46,440 bases of DNA from an uncultured Colwellia sp. (GCA_913058145.1 CAJXQM010000022.1:1-46440), one strand, 5' to 3'. Shown: positions 26,032-37,915, numbered from the stretch's first letter. The notes: a model not told the origin generated them from the sequence alone. A program made the numbers and translations.

Positions 26032-26760
26032 TTACACTTTTTTAAAACACAGAATATAGTTAACATCTAAATTGGTCACCAACTTATGATTTTCTGTCAC
26101 TGGATTATAATGAATGCCACTGGCATCAATACATTTTAATTGACTTTCTTCTGCCCAAGCGATTAATTGTGAAGGTTTAATAAATTTGTCATGATCATGC
26201 GTTCCGTCAGGCACCAACTTCAATATTTTTTCTGCGGCTAAAATGGCGAGTAGGTAAGATTTAACGGTTTTATTTAGTGTTGAAAAAAACACTAAACCAC
26301 CTGGTTTTACTAATGTTGCGCACGCATTTATCACGGAAGCAGGATCAGGTACATGTTCAAGCATTTCCATACAAGTCACCATGTCAAATGTCTCGTTGCA
26401 CTGTTGCGCCTTTTCTTCAGCGGTAATTTTTTCATAATTAATGGTTAGATTAGACTCTAATGCGTGAAGTTTAGCTACATTAAGTGGCTCTGTACCCATA
26501 TCTATACCGGTTACAGTGGCACCTAATTTAGCTAATGATTCTGTTAATATTCCACCACCACAACCTACGTCAATTATTGATTTAGAAAATAGTTCTTGTT
26601 TTTGCCCAGCAATGTGTTGGCAAATGAATTGAACTCTTAACGGGTTAACCTGATGTAGAGGTTTAAAATCACCTGTTAAATCCCACCACTGGCTAGCGAT
26701 ATTTTCAAATTTAGCAATTTCGTCTTCATTTACATTATGCACGCTATTATGTTCAGTCAT
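26032..26760 (-). CDS. ubiG: Ubiquinone biosynthesis O-methyltransferase
   Basis: A 242-residue SAM-dependent methyltransferase performing both O-methylations of ubiquinone synthesis (on the early polyprenyl catechol and the final demethyl-ubiquinone). Family signatures are [29 protein letters not shown] at the N-terminus, the SAM motif [15 protein letters not shown] (about residues 63-76), and EMLEHVPDP. It lies back to back with gyrA, the same arrangement as in E. coli and many gammaproteobacteria. Complete and of normal length. Confidence 0.96.
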   Translation of the reverse strand: MTEHNSVHNVNEDEIAKFENIASQWWDLTGDFKPLHQVNPLRVQFICQHIAGQKQELFSKSIIDVGCGGGILTESLAKLGATVTGIDMGTEPLNVAKLHALESNLTINYEKITAEEKAQQCNETFDMVTCMEMLEHVPDPASVINACATLVKPGGLVFFSTLNKTVKSYLLAILAAEKILKLVPDGTHDHDKFIKPSQLIAWAEESQLKCIDASGIHYNPVTENHKLVTNLDVNYILCFKKV

Positions 26761-27063
26761 GAGTTAATCTAGTTGAAATACAGATGAGCAGATTCTAAAC
26801 GAAACTTTTAGTTATACCAACCATAAACAATGATGAAACTAATTAAATAGATCAATAAATGTTTTTTAGCTCATTTTCTAAGCATAAATAGTAGACTTTA
26901 TTTACGGTGATAAAAACGCCATTAAAACGACTAAATAAAGCTGTTTGGCATCAACAAAAACTATGCTAATATGCTGCGTTGATTTATGTTTGTTATGAAA
27001 AGATAATAATAAAAATCTAAGTGATTTTATAGTTACGTTTTAAGTTAAGGGATACATCTATTT
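26761..27063. other. Divergent intergenic region between ubiG and gyrA (303 bases)
   Basis: No gene is seen. It contains the gyrA promoter candidate at 26945-26972 and AT-rich sequence towards ubiG. The ubiG promoter must lie in the left half, but no clear -35/-10 pair stands out there. Confidence 0.5.
26945..26972 (+). promoter_or_regulatory. Probable sigma-70 promoter of gyrA
   Basis: TTGGCA (26945-26950), a 16-base spacer, and TAATAT (26967-26972) preceded by TGC, an extended -10. It lies about 90 bases upstream of the gyrA start. Seen by eye only. Confidence 0.5.
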
Positions 27064-29820
27064 ATGTCAGATCTGGCCAAAGAAATAGTTCCAGTAAATA
27101 TTGAAGATGAGTTAAAAACTTCCTATCTAGATTATGCCATGAGCGTTATTGTTGGGCGTGCATTGCCTGATGTACGTGATGGTTTAAAACCTGTACATCG
27201 TCGCGTATTGTTCGCTATGGAAGTATTAGGTAATGATTGGAATAAAGCTTATAAAAAATCAGCCCGTGTGGTTGGTGATGTTATCGGTAAGTATCATCCT
27301 CATGGTGATACTGCAGTTTACGATACAATTGTTCGTATGGCGCAGCCTTTTTCACTCCGATACATGTTAGTAGATGGTCAAGGTAACTTTGGTTCGGTTG
27401 ATGGTGATAGTGCAGCAGCAATGCGTTATACCGAAATCCGTATGTCTAAAATTGCTCATTCTATCCTAGCTGATTTAGATAAAGAAACGGTCGATTTCGT
27501 TCCTAACTATGATGGTACCGAACATATTCCTGCTGTTATGCCAACGCGTATTCCTAATTTACTCGTTAATGGTAGTTCGGGTATTGCGGTAGGTATGGCA
27601 ACGAATATTCCACCACATAACTTAACTGAAGTTATTAATGCTTGTTTAGCACTCATTGAAAATAGCGATATTTCATTTGAAGAGTTATTAACTTATATAC
27701 CAGGTCCAGACTTCCCCACCGCCGGAATAATCAGTGGTCGTGCAGGTATTGAAGAAGCTTACCGCACCGGACGCGGTAAAATAAAGATTCGCGCTCGCGC
27801 GGGTATTGAAGTCAATGAAAGCACAGGTAAAGAAACTATTGTTGTGCATGAATTACCCTACCAAGTTAACAAAGCCCGCCTGATTGAAAAAATGGCTGAA
27901 CTTGTTAAAGAAAAACGTCTTGAAGGTATCTCCGCGCTACGTGACGAGTCTGATAAAGACGGCATGCGTATGGTGATTGAAGTCAAACGTGGTGAAGTGG
28001 GTGAGGTTGTTTTAAATAACCTATATAAGCTAACACAAATGCAAGTGTCTTTTGGTTTGAATATGGTGGCATTGACTAATGGCCAACCAAAAATATTCAA
28101 TATAAAAGAAATGATAGAAGCGTTTGTTCTACATCGCCGTGAAGTAGTGACACGCCGTACTATTTTCGAATTAAGAAAAGCACGTGAACGCGCTCATTTA
28201 CTTGAAGGTTTATCAATTGCCCTAGCAAATATAGATCCAATCATTGAATTAATTAAAACCTCAACTACACCAAGTGAAGCCAAAGAAGCATTAATTTCAC
28301 GTGGTTGGGATTTAGGTAATGTTGCAGACATGCTTAGTGCTGCGGGTAATGACGCTGCACGTCCTGAATGGTTAGAGCCAGAGTTTGGTATTCTTGATAA
28401 CCAATATTATCTAACACCTGTTCAAGCACAAGCTATTTTAGATTTGCGTTTGCACAAGTTGACAGGCTTAGAACATGAAAAAATTCTAGCTGAATATAAA
28501 GGCTTGCTAGATGTCATCGCAGAGTTGATGCATATTCTTGCTGAGCCGACACGTTTAATGGAAATTATTTGTGAAGAGCTTGAAGCCATTCGTGATGAAT
28601 TTGGGGATGAACGCCGTACAGAAATTACCAATGCTTCTCATGACTTGTCATTAGAAGACTTAATAACTGAAGAAGATGTTGTAGTAACACTTTCTCACGA
28701 AGGTTATGTTAAATACCAAATACTGTCAGATTACCAAGCACAAAAACGTGGTGGTAAAGGTAAAGCCGCAACTAAGATGAAACAAGAAGATTTCATTGAA
28801 CGCTTGTTGATTGCTAACACCCACGATACTATTTTATGTTTCTCAGATCGTGGTAAATTATATTGGTTGAAAGTATATCAATTACCACTAGCGAGTCGTA
28901 CTGCTCGTGGTCGTCCTATTGTTAATATACTACCGCTTGAAAATGATGAACGAATTACCGCTATTTTACCTGTACGTGAGTATGAAGAAGATAAATATAT
29001 CATCATGGCAACAGCGTCAGGTACCGTGAAGAAAACAGCATTAACGGCTTATAAGAACCAAAGAGCTAACGGTATTATCGCACTTAATCTACGTGATGAT
29101 GATACCTTGATTGGTGTCGATATTACCGATGGTAATAATGATATTATGTTGTTCTCTGATGCAGGTAAAGTGGTTCGCTTCAATGAGAAAAAGCACGATA
29201 GCGAAACCGGTGAAATAAAAATTGACCCTGAAACAGGTCTAGAGCAATGGGCATTAAAACCTATTGGCCGAACGGGTACTGGTGTTCGCGGCATTAAGTT
29301 AGACGGTGATCAAAAAGTTGTTTCTTTAATTGTCCCTAAAAATGATGGTCCAATTTTAACCATTACTGAAAATGGTTATGGTAAACGTACCGATTTAGCT
29401 GAATATCCAGCGAAGAGCCGCGCGACTAAAGGTGTTGTTTCTATTAAAGTAAGCGATAGAAATGGTCCTGTTGTGGGTGCTGTGCAAGTTGAAGAATTAG
29501 ATGAAATCATGGTCATTACCGATAACGGCACGTTAGTACGTACTCGGGTAAATGAAGTGAGTGTTATTGGTCGTAATACGCAAGGTGTTCGTTTAATTCG
29601 TACGAGTGAAGATGAACATGTTGTTGCTTTACAGCGTATTGATGAAGTTGAAGAGCCTACCGAGTTTGAGGGTGAAAATGTTGAAGGAGAAGTTAATCAA
29701 GATGATGCATCTCCAGAACAAAGCTCAGAAGGTAATTCAGTAGATAGTTCAGAACATAGCCCAGAGCAAAGTGCTCAACAAGCTACTGAAGATGATGCGA
29801 TAGACGACGACAAAGAATAA
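27064..29820 (+). CDS. gyrA: DNA gyrase subunit A
   Basis: A 918-residue breakage-reunion subunit of DNA gyrase. It has the N-terminal winged-helix and tower domain with catalytic Tyr122 (AAAMRYTE), the quinolone-resistance region around [17 protein letters not shown], and the six-bladed C-terminal pinwheel with the GyrA-box QRGGKGK. Residue 83 is Thr and 87 is Asp. The last 55 residues or so form a very acidic Ser/Glu/Asp-rich tail (from [13 protein letters not shown] onward), somewhat longer than in E. coli GyrA (875 residues). Ribosome site AAGGGA lies upstream. A terminator follows directly. Confidence 0.98.
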   Translation: MSDLAKEIVPVNIEDELKTSYLDYAMSVIVGRALPDVRDGLKPVHRRVLFAMEVLGNDWNKAYKKSARVVGDVIGKYHPHGDTAVYDTIVRMAQPFSLRYMLVDGQGNFGSVDGDSAAAMRYTEIRMSKIAHSILADLDKETVDFVPNYDGTEHIPAVMPTRIPNLLVNGSSGIAVGMATNIPPHNLTEVINACLALIENSDISFEELLTYIPGPDFPTAGIISGRAGIEEAYRTGRGKIKIRARAGIEVNESTGKETIVVHELPYQVNKARLIEKMAELVKEKRLEGISALRDESDKDGMRMVIEVKRGEVGEVVLNNLYKLTQMQVSFGLNMVALTNGQPKIFNIKEMIEAFVLHRREVVTRRTIFELRKARERAHLLEGLSIALANIDPIIELIKTSTTPSEAKEALISRGWDLGNVADMLSAAGNDAARPEWLEPEFGILDNQYYLTPVQAQAILDLRLHKLTGLEHEKILAEYKGLLDVIAELMHILAEPTRLMEIICEELEAIRDEFGDERRTEITNASHDLSLEDLITEEDVVVTLSHEGYVKYQILSDYQAQKRGGKGKAATKMKQEDFIERLLIANTHDTILCFSDRGKLYWLKVYQLPLASRTARGRPIVNILPLENDERITAILPVREYEEDKYIIMATASGTVKKTALTAYKNQRANGIIALNLRDDDTLIGVDITDGNNDIMLFSDAGKVVRFNEKKHDSETGEIKIDPETGLEQWALKPIGRTGTGVRGIKLDGDQKVVSLIVPKNDGPILTITENGYGKRTDLAEYPAKSRATKGVVSIKVSDRNGPVVGAVQVEELDEIMVITDNGTLVRTRVNEVSVIGRNTQGVRLIRTSEDEHVVALQRIDEVEEPTEFEGENVEGEVNQDDASPEQSSEGNSVDSSEHSPEQSAQQATEDDAIDDDKE

Positions 29821-29833
29821 ACGTAGTTAACAA

Positions 29834-29866
29834 CAAAAAAGGGGCGGCTAATCACCGCCTTTTTTA
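29834..29866 (+). terminator. Rho-independent terminator after gyrA
   Basis: GGCGG (29843-29847) pairs with CCGCC (29855-29859) over a 7-base loop, flanked by an A run on the left and six T on the right, which extend the stem with a GG bulge. Confidence 0.8.
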
Positions 29867-29946
29867 TGTTCAGGATGAACGGTATTTCGCGGTCACATGG
29901 ATGTGAAAGAGCGTGTATTACTTTAAATTTATTTGAGAATAAGAAA

Positions 29947-31035
29947 ATGTCAGAAGTTTTTAATTTTTGTGCCGGGCCTGCAATGTTACCAACAGCAGTA
30001 ATGAGCAAAGCACAAGCTGAGTTTATTAATTGGAATGACACCGGTAGTTCTGTGATGGAATTGAGCCACCGTAGTAACATCTATATGAAAATGGCATTCC
30101 AAGCGGAGGCAGACTTACGCGAGTTAATGTCCATTCCTGATAATTATAAAGTATTATTTTGTCATGGTGGTGGTCGAGGTCAGTTTTCTGCTGTCCCGCT
30201 AAACTTATTACCTCAAGGTAAATCAGCTGACTACATTGTTAATGGCTCGTGGTCAAAAGCAGCCGCTATTGAAGCTAAAAACTTTGGTACTATTAACGTT
30301 ATTAATATTCGCGAAGAGCACGATGACGGTGAAATTAGTCTTATACCTAATGCTAAATGGGCATTAAATAGTGATGCTGCGTATGTACATTACTGCCCAA
30401 ATGAGACAGTTGATGGCATTGAAATTAATGAAATACCCAACACATATGGTGTCCCTTTAGTTGCAGATATGTCATCGACCATTTTATCCCATGAAATTGA
30501 TGTGACTAAATTTGGCCTTATTTACGCAGGCGCACAAAAAAATATTGGCCCGTCTGGTTTAACACTCGTTATTGTTCGTGAAGATTTGCTTGGTAATGCT
30601 CAACGGGCAACACCTTGCATTATGAATTACCAAACCTCAGCTGATAATGACTCTATGTATAACACACCACCTACTTATGCTTGGTATTTAGCCGGTCTAG
30701 TTTTTCAATGGCTTAAAGAACTGGGTGGTGTTAAAGCGATTGCCAAAGTAAACCAAGCAAAAGCTGAATTACTCTATCAGGTTATCGATGGCAGTGATTT
30801 CTATAACAATACTATTGATACGCAATATCGCAGTAAAATGAACATTCCATTTTGGCTCAACGATGAAAGTTTAAATGAAAATTTTGTCGCACAAGCAGAA
30901 AAACAGGGCTTAATGGCACTCAAAGGCCATCGAATCGTTGGTGGTATGCGTGCAAGTATCTATAATGCTATGCCAATTGAAGGTGTACAAGCACTTGTTA
31001 TTTTCATGCAAAAATTTGAAAAAGGAAATAGCTAG
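29947..31035 (+). CDS. serC: Phosphoserine aminotransferase
   Basis: A 362-residue PLP enzyme that makes 3-phosphoserine from 3-phosphohydroxypyruvate, and also serves pyridoxal phosphate synthesis. The N-terminus [15 protein letters not shown] and the PLP lysine in [12 protein letters not shown] are diagnostic. The start at 29947 is chosen over upstream in-frame ATGs because it gives the normal family start and length; upstream codons run into the gyrA terminator. Only one base separates its stop from aroA, the classic serC-aroA pairing. Confidence 0.96.
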   Translation: MSEVFNFCAGPAMLPTAVMSKAQAEFINWNDTGSSVMELSHRSNIYMKMAFQAEADLRELMSIPDNYKVLFCHGGGRGQFSAVPLNLLPQGKSADYIVNGSWSKAAAIEAKNFGTINVINIREEHDDGEISLIPNAKWALNSDAAYVHYCPNETVDGIEINEIPNTYGVPLVADMSSTILSHEIDVTKFGLIYAGAQKNIGPSGLTLVIVREDLLGNAQRATPCIMNYQTSADNDSMYNTPPTYAWYLAGLVFQWLKELGGVKAIAKVNQAKAELLYQVIDGSDFYNNTIDTQYRSKMNIPFWLNDESLNENFVAQAEKQGLMALKGHRIVGGMRASIYNAMPIEGVQALVIFMQKFEKGNS

Positions 31036-31036
31036 T

Positions 31037-32317
31037 ATGGAACAGTTAACATTAAATCCAATAGATAAAATTAATGGTGAGGTTTTTTTACCGGGATCAA
31101 AAAGCTTATCTAATCGCGCATTGTTAATTGCTGCATTAGCTAACGGCGTGACTAAAATCACTAACTTATTGGTTAGTGATGACATTAATCATATGCTAAA
31201 TGCATTAAAAAGCCTTGGTGTTGAATATACCCTAAGTGATTGCGGCACCGAGTGTACCGTTATCGGAAATAATGGCTTTTTCAAAACTAAAGAACCATTG
31301 GAACTTTTCCTAGGTAACGCAGGTACAGCTATGCGCCCATTGTGCGCAGCACTTGCAGCGAGTGAAGGTGAATATATCTTAACTGGCGAACCGAGAATGA
31401 AAGAACGTCCAATTGGTCATTTAGTTGATGCATTAGCACAGCTCAACGCTAATATAGACTATTTAGAAAATAAAAATTATCCACCGGTAAAAATAATAGG
31501 TAAAGCGTTAACAGGAAATACAGTGAGCATTGATGGCTCAATATCCAGTCAGTTTTTAACCGCGATTTTGATGATAGCACCCTTGTTAGGGACAGATACC
31601 GATATAAAAATTGACGGTGAGTTAGTCTCTAAGCCATACATCGATATTACGCTTGATATTATGCAAAGATTTGGTGTTAACGTGCAGAATAATGACTATA
31701 AGTCTTTCACTGTTAAAGGAGGCCAGTCGTACCAAGCTTTAGACAAGTACATGGTTGAAGGTGATGCCTCTTCAGCATCATATTTTTTAGCGGCAGGTGC
31801 TATTAAAGGTGGCAAAATCACCGTGCATGGCGTGGGTAAGCTAAGTGTTCAGGGAGATAAGCACTTTGCAGATGTTCTTGAAAAAATGGGTGCGGAGGTT
31901 ATTTGGGGTGATGAGTCTATCACTGTTGTAGGTAAACCCCTTACTGCGGTGGATATGGACATGAATCATATACCAGATGCTGCGATGACTATAGCGACAA
32001 CTGCACTTTTTGCTCAAGGTACAACTACTATCCGAAATATCTATAACTGGCGAGTAAAAGAAACTGATAGATTAACTGCTATGGCAACAGAACTCAGAAA
32101 GGTTGGGGCAGAAGTTGAAGAAGGTGAAGATTATATTTCGATTACTCCGCCAAAATCATTGAAACATGCTGAGATTGATACATACAACGATCATCGAGTT
32201 GCCATGTGTTTTTCTCTTGTTGCCTTGAGTGATACACCTGTCACTATAAATGACCCTAAATGTACGGCGAAAACATTTCCTGATTATTTTGATAAGTTAG
32301 CGCAAATCTCTTGCTAA
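31037..32317 (+). CDS. aroA: 3-phosphoshikimate 1-carboxyvinyltransferase (EPSP synthase)
   Basis: A 426-residue shikimate-pathway enzyme joining phosphoenolpyruvate to shikimate-3-phosphate. Visible motifs are [18 protein letters not shown] (residues 17-34), [41 protein letters not shown] and the C-terminal [24 protein letters not shown] is the class I type, expected to be glyphosate-sensitive. The start at 31037 follows GAAATAGC; earlier in-frame ATGs lie inside serC. Cotranscribed with serC. Confidence 0.97.
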   Translation: MEQLTLNPIDKINGEVFLPGSKSLSNRALLIAALANGVTKITNLLVSDDINHMLNALKSLGVEYTLSDCGTECTVIGNNGFFKTKEPLELFLGNAGTAMRPLCAALAASEGEYILTGEPRMKERPIGHLVDALAQLNANIDYLENKNYPPVKIIGKALTGNTVSIDGSISSQFLTAILMIAPLLGTDTDIKIDGELVSKPYIDITLDIMQRFGVNVQNNDYKSFTVKGGQSYQALDKYMVEGDASSASYFLAAGAIKGGKITVHGVGKLSVQGDKHFADVLEKMGAEVIWGDESITVVGKPLTAVDMDMNHIPDAAMTIATTALFAQGTTTIRNIYNWRVKETDRLTAMATELRKVGAEVEEGEDYISITPPKSLKHAEIDTYNDHRVAMCFSLVALSDTPVTINDPKCTAKTFPDYFDKLAQISC

Positions 32318-32364
32318 ATATGTAAGAGAGTGATTTTTTAGGCGATTTTGAGATATAAATCCCG

Positions 32365-32370
32365 TATAAT
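32365..32370 (+). promoter_or_regulatory. Likely -10 element of the cmk-rpsA promoter
   Basis: A perfect TATAAT followed by GC-rich GCGCGCAC (a possible stringent discriminator) lies 83 bases before cmk. No strong -35 is visible 16-18 bases upstream, so the call is partial. Confidence 0.4.
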
Positions 32371-32452
32371 GCGCGCACTTTTATCCTAGGTCAGTCATTA
32401 TCAACGATAAATCAACTATAATGATTGTACGCTTAGAAAACAAGGAAATCAT

Positions 32453-33133
32453 ATGAATGAACAAATCCCCGTAATTACAATTGATGGCCCAAGCGGGGCA
32501 GGCAAAGGGACAGTTGCCAGACTTGTAGCTGAACAACTAGGTTGGCACTTACTTGATAGTGGTGCTATTTACCGTGTACTTGCCGTGGCAACTCAACATC
32601 ATCATGTTAGTCTTGATGATGAAGAACCACTAATTCCTATGGCGGCACATTTAGATGTGCAATTTGAAATCAGTAGCCAAGGTGAAGGAAAAGTCATTTT
32701 AGAAGGTGAAAATGTGACTAATACCATTCGCAGTGAAGACATCGGTGCGTTAGCATCGAAAGTGGCCGCATTTCCTCGAGTACGTGAAGCTTTATTACGT
32801 CGTCAACGTGCTTTCTGCGTTACACCAGGGTTAGTTGCTGATGGACGAGATATGGGAACGGTTGTGTTTTCAAATGCGCCCGTAAAGGTGTTTTTAACAG
32901 CAAGTGCTGAAGAACGTGCACAGAGACGATTTAATCAGTTGAAAGAGAAAGGCTTTGATGTTAAAATCGGGCGCCTTTTGGATGACATACGTCAACGAGA
33001 TGAGCGAGATAGCAGCCGAAAAGTTGCCCCGCTTGTTCCTGCAGAAGGAGCGTTAATAATCGACTCTACTGACCTTTCCATACAGGAAGTGGTTAATAAA
33101 GTCCTTTCATTTGCGAATGGAAAATTAACATAA
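32453..33133 (+). CDS. cmk: Cytidylate kinase
   Basis: A 226-residue P-loop kinase phosphorylating CMP and dCMP. Walker-type loop [19 protein letters not shown] (residues 12-30), the CMP-binding [22 protein letters not shown], and the lid [10 protein letters not shown] are all present. An AAGGAAA ribosome site precedes the ATG. It lies between aroA and rpsA as in most gammaproteobacteria, where it is often cotranscribed with rpsA. Confidence 0.96.
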   Translation: MNEQIPVITIDGPSGAGKGTVARLVAEQLGWHLLDSGAIYRVLAVATQHHHVSLDDEEPLIPMAAHLDVQFEISSQGEGKVILEGENVTNTIRSEDIGALASKVAAFPRVREALLRRQRAFCVTPGLVADGRDMGTVVFSNAPVKVFLTASAEERAQRRFNQLKEKGFDVKIGRLLDDIRQRDERDSSRKVAPLVPAEGALIIDSTDLSIQEVVNKVLSFANGKLT

Positions 33134-33261
33134 ACCTTTTATTTTTTAATATTTAAAAAATAAAATTAACTAAAGCTTACGTCAAGGATGTACCGAAGCT
33201 AATTTAATAACCCCATGAGACATGAAGTCGACTGGATTAATAACTGAGTTATAAATAAGTT

Positions 33262-34923
33262 ATGATGGAAAATTTTGCAGAACTTTTCGAAGAAAGTTTA
33301 AAAGAAATCGAAACACGCCCTGGTTCAATTATTAAAGGCACAATCGTTGCCGTTAATAAAGACAATGTTATTGTTGATGCAGGTCTTAAATCTGAGAGTG
33401 TTATCTCAATTGATCAATTCAAAAACGCTGCTGGTGAAGTAGAAGTTGTTGTTGGCGATCAAGTTGACGTATCTCTTAAAGCCACAGATGATGGTTTCGG
33501 TGAAACTGTTCTTTCTCGTGATGACGCTAAACGTCATGAAGCGTGGCAAGTGCTTGAAAAAGCATATGAAGAAAAAGAAACTGTTATCGGTGTTATCAAC
33601 GGTAAAGTTAAAGGTGGTTTCACGGTTGAAGTTAGCGATATTCGTGCTTTCTTACCTGGTTCATTAGTAGATGTACGTCCAGTACGTGACACTGCTCACC
33701 TTGAAGGCAAACCTTTAGAATTTAAAGTTATTAAGCTTGATCAAAAGCGTAATAACGTAGTTGTTTCACGTCGTGCTGTTATTGAAGCAGAAGGCAGTGC
33801 AGAACGTGATGAATTACTAGAGTCATTAGCGGAAGGCCAAGAAGTTAAAGGTATCGTTAAGAACCTTACTGACTATGGTGCATTCGTAGATTTAGGCGGT
33901 ATTGACGGTCTACTTCACATTACAGATATGGCTTGGAAACGTGTTAAGCACCCAAGTGAAATCGTAAATGTTGGTGATGAAATCCAAGTTAAAGTATTGA
34001 AATTCGACCGTGAGCGTACTCGTGTATCTCTAGGTATGAAGCAGTTAGGCGAAGATCCATGGGTAGCAATTGCTAACCGTTACCCTGAAGGTTCTAAACT
34101 TTCAGGTCGCGTAACTAACTTAACTGATTACGGTTGTTTCGTTGAAATCCAAGAAGGCGTTGAAGGTTTAGTTCACGTTTCTGAAATGGATTGGACTAAC
34201 AAAAATATCCACCCATCTAAAGTTGTTAGCTTAGGTGATACTGTTGAAGTACTAGTATTAGAAATTGACGAAGAACGTCGTCGTATTTCTCTAGGTCTTA
34301 AACAGTGTATTGCTAACCCTTGGGAAGAGTTTGCTAAAAACTTCAACAAAGGCGACAAAGTATCTGGTAAAATCAAGTCAATCACTGACTTTGGTATCTT
34401 TATCGGTCTTGACGGCGGCATTGATGGTTTAGTTCACTTATCTGATATTTCATGGGCTGGCGGTGAAGAAGCTGTTCGCGATTATAAGAAAGGCGATGAA
34501 ATTGACGCAATCGTACTTCAAGTTGACCCAGAACGTGAGCGTATCTCGTTAGGCGTTAAACAAGCTGAAGACGACCCGTTTAATATGTATCTTGCAGATA
34601 AGAAAAAAGGTGCTATTGTTAACGGTAAGGTAACTGAAGTTGATGCTAAAGGCGCAACTATCGAGTTAATTGAAGGCGTTGAAGGTTATTTACGTGTTAG
34701 CGATATTTCTGTAGAGCGTATCGAAGATGCATCTGCAGCATTGAAAGTTGGTGACGACGTTGAAGCTAAGTTTATGGGTGTGGATCGTAAGAACCGTACT
34801 ATCAGCTTATCTATCAAAGCGAAAGACCAAGCTGACGAACGTGAAGCTATGGACAGTTTAAACCAAGTTGAAGAAACTGGTTTAAGTGCAATGGCAGCAG
34901 CGTTTAAAAACGCTAAAAACTAG
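33262..34923 (+). CDS. rpsA: 30S ribosomal protein S1
   Basis: A 553-residue ribosomal mRNA-binding protein with six S1 OB-fold repeats. The two N-terminal ones are diverged and bind the ribosome; the four later ones are readily seen from repeated [33 protein letters not shown] and [17 protein letters not shown] segments. The N-terminus [16 protein letters not shown] aligns with the family's MTE.FAQLFEES, supporting the first Met. Codon use is noticeably more biased, as expected for a highly expressed gene. S1 commonly represses its own translation; the 128-base leader (33134-33261) is a candidate site. Confidence 0.98.
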   Translation: MMENFAELFEESLKEIETRPGSIIKGTIVAVNKDNVIVDAGLKSESVISIDQFKNAAGEVEVVVGDQVDVSLKATDDGFGETVLSRDDAKRHEAWQVLEKAYEEKETVIGVINGKVKGGFTVEVSDIRAFLPGSLVDVRPVRDTAHLEGKPLEFKVIKLDQKRNNVVVSRRAVIEAEGSAERDELLESLAEGQEVKGIVKNLTDYGAFVDLGGIDGLLHITDMAWKRVKHPSEIVNVGDEIQVKVLKFDRERTRVSLGMKQLGEDPWVAIANRYPEGSKLSGRVTNLTDYGCFVEIQEGVEGLVHVSEMDWTNKNIHPSKVVSLGDTVEVLVLEIDEERRRISLGLKQCIANPWEEFAKNFNKGDKVSGKIKSITDFGIFIGLDGGIDGLVHLSDISWAGGEEAVRDYKKGDEIDAIVLQVDPERERISLGVKQAEDDPFNMYLADKKKGAIVNGKVTEVDAKGATIELIEGVEGYLRVSDISVERIEDASAALKVGDDVEAKFMGVDRKNRTISLSIKAKDQADEREAMDSLNQVEETGLSAMAAAFKNAKN

Positions 34924-35001
34924 TCACTTATAATAAGTTGTTAGTTTACACTCTTTATACTTAGACTAATTAATTAGGAAAAGTAAAAAGAGTTCAGGGG
35001 A

Positions 35002-35028
35002 AGAGAGGTTATTTTAACCTCTCTTTTT
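35002..35028 (+). terminator. Rho-independent terminator after rpsA
   Basis: Perfect 9-bp stem AGAGAGGTT (35002-35010) with AACCTCTCT (35016-35024), loop ATTTT, followed by T residues. Confidence 0.9.
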
Positions 35029-35074
35029 ATATTAACTTCATTAGCGCGAAGCTAGATGAATACTGGAGGGTCAC

Positions 35075-35362
35075 ATGACCAAATCAGAACTCATTGAAAA
35101 GTTAGCAGATAAATTAAGCCATTTATCCGCTAAAGATGTAGAACAATCGATTAAAGAAATCTTAGAATTAATGGCGCAATCTTTATCAAAAGGTGACCGC
35201 ATAGAAATTAGAGGCTTTGGTAGTTTTTCATTACATTATCGTGCTCCTAGAGTTGGTAGAAACCCTAAAACTGGTGAATCAGTTGAGTTGACGGGTAAAT
35301 ACGTACCTCACTTTAAACCGGGTAAAGAATTGCGAGAAAGAGTTAATCTTTCGGTTGCTTAG
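35075..35362 (+). CDS. ihfB: Integration host factor subunit beta
   Basis: A 95-residue DNA-bending protein of the HU/IHF family. The beta arm motif [23 protein letters not shown] with the intercalating Pro in GRNPKTG is visible, and [11 protein letters not shown] is the beta-subunit N-terminus. GGAGG lies 7 bases upstream of the ATG. IHF usually assists sigma-54 promoters, so it is relevant to the activator at 15950. Flanked by strong terminators, so transcribed alone. Confidence 0.97.
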   Translation: MTKSELIEKLADKLSHLSAKDVEQSIKEILELMAQSLSKGDRIEIRGFGSFSLHYRAPRVGRNPKTGESVELTGKYVPHFKPGKELRERVNLSVA

Positions 35363-35423
35363 TATTCTCTAATAATGAGAAACAACTTAAGTAATTGCAA
35401 AGCAATAAAAAAGATTAGATAAT

Positions 35424-35455
35424 AAACGGCATACTTTGGTATGCCGTTTTTTTTT
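35424..35455 (+). terminator. Rho-independent terminator after ihfB
   Basis: An 11-bp stem, AAACGGCATAC (35424-35434) with GTATGCCGTTT (35439-35449), has a TTTG tetraloop and continues into a T run to 35455. Confidence 0.92.
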
Positions 35456-35482
35456 ATTTAACATTATTAAGTAGGTTCTCAC

Positions 35483-35728
35483 GTGCGTATATACTTTACT
35501 TTTTTCTTAGTTTTAATTTTACTCGCAATTGCTTTTGTTTTTGGCAGTCAAAATGAACAAATAATATCATTAAATTATTTAGCTGCAAGAGTTGAACTAT
35601 CTATTGCGGCAGCCGTTAGTTTATTCACTACGATTGGTTTTGTCCTTGGTCTGTTAGTTACCTTGCTATGGCGCTTGATACGTAAAGGTAAAAAGTCTTT
35701 CGCGAAAAAACGTTCAACAGAAGTCTGA
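35483..35728 (+). CDS. lapA: Lipopolysaccharide assembly protein A
   Basis: An 81-residue inner-membrane protein (DUF1049) with two transmembrane helices (about 4-22 and 42-64) and a basic C-terminus (KGKKSFAKKRS). The motif VFGSQNEQIISLNYLAA between the helices is typical of LapA. It begins with GTG; there is a weak AGTAGG ribosome site. With LapB it controls LpxC turnover and LPS assembly. The LapB gene follows after 14 bases. Confidence 0.88.
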   Translation: MRIYFTFFLVLILLAIAFVFGSQNEQIISLNYLAARVELSIAAAVSLFTTIGFVLGLLVTLLWRLIRKGKKSFAKKRSTEV

Positions 35729-35742
35729 GAATTACTAACAAC

Positions 35743-36912
35743 ATGATTGAACTACTATTTTTATTACTCCCCGTGGCTATGGCCTATGGTTGGTTTATGG
35801 GGCGAAATAGCATAAAACAAAAAGATCACGCTATTAAGCAAGATTTATCTATCAAATACTCTACAGGTTTGAATTATTTATTGTCAAACCAAAAAGATAA
35901 AGCGATTGATTCACTTTTAGAAGCGTTAAAAGTGGAAGATGACAGTGTAGAAGCACATTTTGCCATGGCTAATCTTTTTCGTAAACGCGGTGAATTAGAT
36001 AGAGCTTTAAAGGTCCATGAACATTTAGTTCGTCATGGCAACTTACCTACTAAAGATAAGCAACAAGCAGTATTTGAATTAGGTAAAGATTTTTTAAGTG
36101 CCGGTTTATACGATCGCGCAGAAAAAATGTTTACAAAACTATTGAAGTCTAAAGATTATGGTTTGAAATCATTAACCTACTTATTGCAAATATTTCAATC
36201 AACTAAAGATTGGCAGCAAGGTATTACCCACAAAAAATTAGTCGTAAAATTAAATGATAAGCGTTTATTACACACGTTGGCTAATTTTTATTGCGAACAA
36301 GCAACCAGTGCATTTGAGCAAGATAACTTTATTGAGGTAATAGAGTTGTTAGAGGAAGCACTATTATTAGATCCAAACTCTTGTCGAGCCAACTGGTTAA
36401 TGGCGAAAATTTATGAAAATCATCAGCAATGTGAATTAGCATGTAAGTGTTATCAAGATATCTATCAACAAGATAAAGAATTTTTTCCTGATGTTATTGA
36501 ACAAATGCATAAATGTTATTTAGATCTTGATGCCACAGACGAATTCTTTCGCTTTATTAAAAAAGTATATGACGAAACAGCCAGTTCAAGTGCATTAATT
36601 TCTTATTTAACCCATGTCGAAGATAAACATGGACATAAAAAAGCGAAAGAATTTATGTTGTCGGCACTTAAACGTCGTCCGACAATACGAGGCTTCAAAC
36701 ATTTTGTCAAAATGCAAATGCAACAATCAGATGATTTGGTTAATAATTCGAGTCTAGATCTGATCAAAGAATTAATTAGCGAATATTTAAAAGTCAAACA
36801 TAGATATAATTGTCGTAATTGTGGTTTTAATAGCTCTACTCATTATTGGTCTTGTCCATCTTGCCACGAGTGGGAGCAGCTTAAACCAGTCAGAGGCCTT
36901 GAAGGTGAGTAG
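35743..36912 (+). CDS. lapB: Lipopolysaccharide assembly protein B (YciM)
   Basis: A 389-residue membrane-anchored TPR protein. It has an N-terminal transmembrane helix (about 1-20) ending MGRNS, several TPR repeats (about 45-350), and a C-terminal rubredoxin-like metal site CRNCGF and CPSCHEWEQLKP (about 358-384). LapB recruits FtsH to degrade LpxC and coordinates LPS synthesis at the inner membrane. Length equals the E. coli protein. Paired with lapA and followed by pyrF as in many gammaproteobacteria. Confidence 0.95.
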   Translation: MIELLFLLLPVAMAYGWFMGRNSIKQKDHAIKQDLSIKYSTGLNYLLSNQKDKAIDSLLEALKVEDDSVEAHFAMANLFRKRGELDRALKVHEHLVRHGNLPTKDKQQAVFELGKDFLSAGLYDRAEKMFTKLLKSKDYGLKSLTYLLQIFQSTKDWQQGITHKKLVVKLNDKRLLHTLANFYCEQATSAFEQDNFIEVIELLEEALLLDPNSCRANWLMAKIYENHQQCELACKCYQDIYQQDKEFFPDVIEQMHKCYLDLDATDEFFRFIKKVYDETASSSALISYLTHVEDKHGHKKAKEFMLSALKRRPTIRGFKHFVKMQMQQSDDLVNNSSLDLIKELISEYLKVKHRYNCRNCGFNSSTHYWSCPSCHEWEQLKPVRGLEGE

Positions 36913-37165
36913 ATAGTTAATTTGTCATCAGGTGTTACTATTTCATCGTCATAAATACTCATTGACTCGCGTCTACTCCGTGCTTATTTCTTGAACTAAC
37001 ATCAGCTGATTTAGAAATAACCATCTATGGAGCTAAGTATTTTAAAAATTATATTCCGGTTTGTAATTAAAAAATAGACAGCCGTTCGTCCTTAGCTTGT
37101 TGAAGGAGGTTCTTTGGCAAAATATAGTCAAACGTAATAAAACAGAATTGAAAATAGGAAATCCC

Positions 37166-37861
37166 ATGTTAGATCCAAAAGTTGTTGTCGCTTTAGACTT
37201 CGATAAAAAAAATGATGCGTTATCTTTTGTTGATAAAATTTCTCCAACAGATTGTAAGCTTAAAGTTGGCAAAGAAATGTTTACTTATTTTGGCCCCGAG
37301 TTTGTTAAACAATTAACAGGGAAGGGCTTTGATGTCTTTCTTGATTTGAAATTTCATGACATTCCTAATACAGTAGCGAAAGCGGTAACCGCTGCAGCAG
37401 ATCTTGGTGTATGGATGGTGAATGTACATGCTAGCGGTGGCATCCAAATGATGACTAAGGCGAAAGAAGCGTTAGTCAATTATGGAAATGATTCCCCTTT
37501 GTTAATAGGAGTTACCGTATTAACTAGCATGTCGGAAAGTGATTTACGCGGTTTAGGTATTTCTAAAAGTCCTGCAGAGCAAGTTGATTTTCTGGCTAGA
37601 TTAGCCAAAGATAGTGGATTAGATGGCGTTGTTTGTTCGGCATGGGAAGCAGAACAGTTAAAGCGTTCATTGGGTAAAGAGTTTAAATTAATCACGCCAG
37701 GTATACGTCCTACTGGATCAGCTAAAGATGATCAACAGCGTATTATGACGCCAGAGCAAGCTATAAATGTTGGCGTTGATTATTTGGTGATCGGACGCCC
37801 AATTACAAAAGCATTCGATCCACAAGGTGTGCTAGAGCAAATTAATCAGTCGATAAGATAA
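37166..37861 (+). CDS. pyrF: Orotidine 5'-phosphate decarboxylase
   Basis: A 231-residue enzyme making UMP from OMP in pyrimidine synthesis. The catalytic block [14 protein letters not shown] carries the Asp-Lys-Asp array; VVALDFDKK near the N-terminus, TPGIRP and [11 protein letters not shown] near the C-terminus complete the phosphate-binding barrel. The start at 37166 has an AGGA ribosome site 7 bases upstream and gives the normal length; the longer reading from 37097 adds residues not found in the family. Confidence 0.96.
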   Translation: MLDPKVVVALDFDKKNDALSFVDKISPTDCKLKVGKEMFTYFGPEFVKQLTGKGFDVFLDLKFHDIPNTVAKAVTAAADLGVWMVNVHASGGIQMMTKAKEALVNYGNDSPLLIGVTVLTSMSESDLRGLGISKSPAEQVDFLARLAKDSGLDGVVCSAWEAEQLKRSLGKEFKLITPGIRPTGSAKDDQQRIMTPEQAINVGVDYLVIGRPITKAFDPQGVLEQINQSIR

Positions 37862-37915
37862 AGTAAAAAATAATTAGTGCCAGCATAACAATAAATTACA
37901 GCTAAATTAGACAAT

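Noticed and set aside
27310..27312. GyrA residue 83 is Thr rather than the Ser of E. coli, at a quinolone-resistance position.
   Set aside because: Thr at this position is the wild-type state in several bacteria such as Pseudomonas aeruginosa, and Asp87 is unchanged. It is not evidence of resistance.
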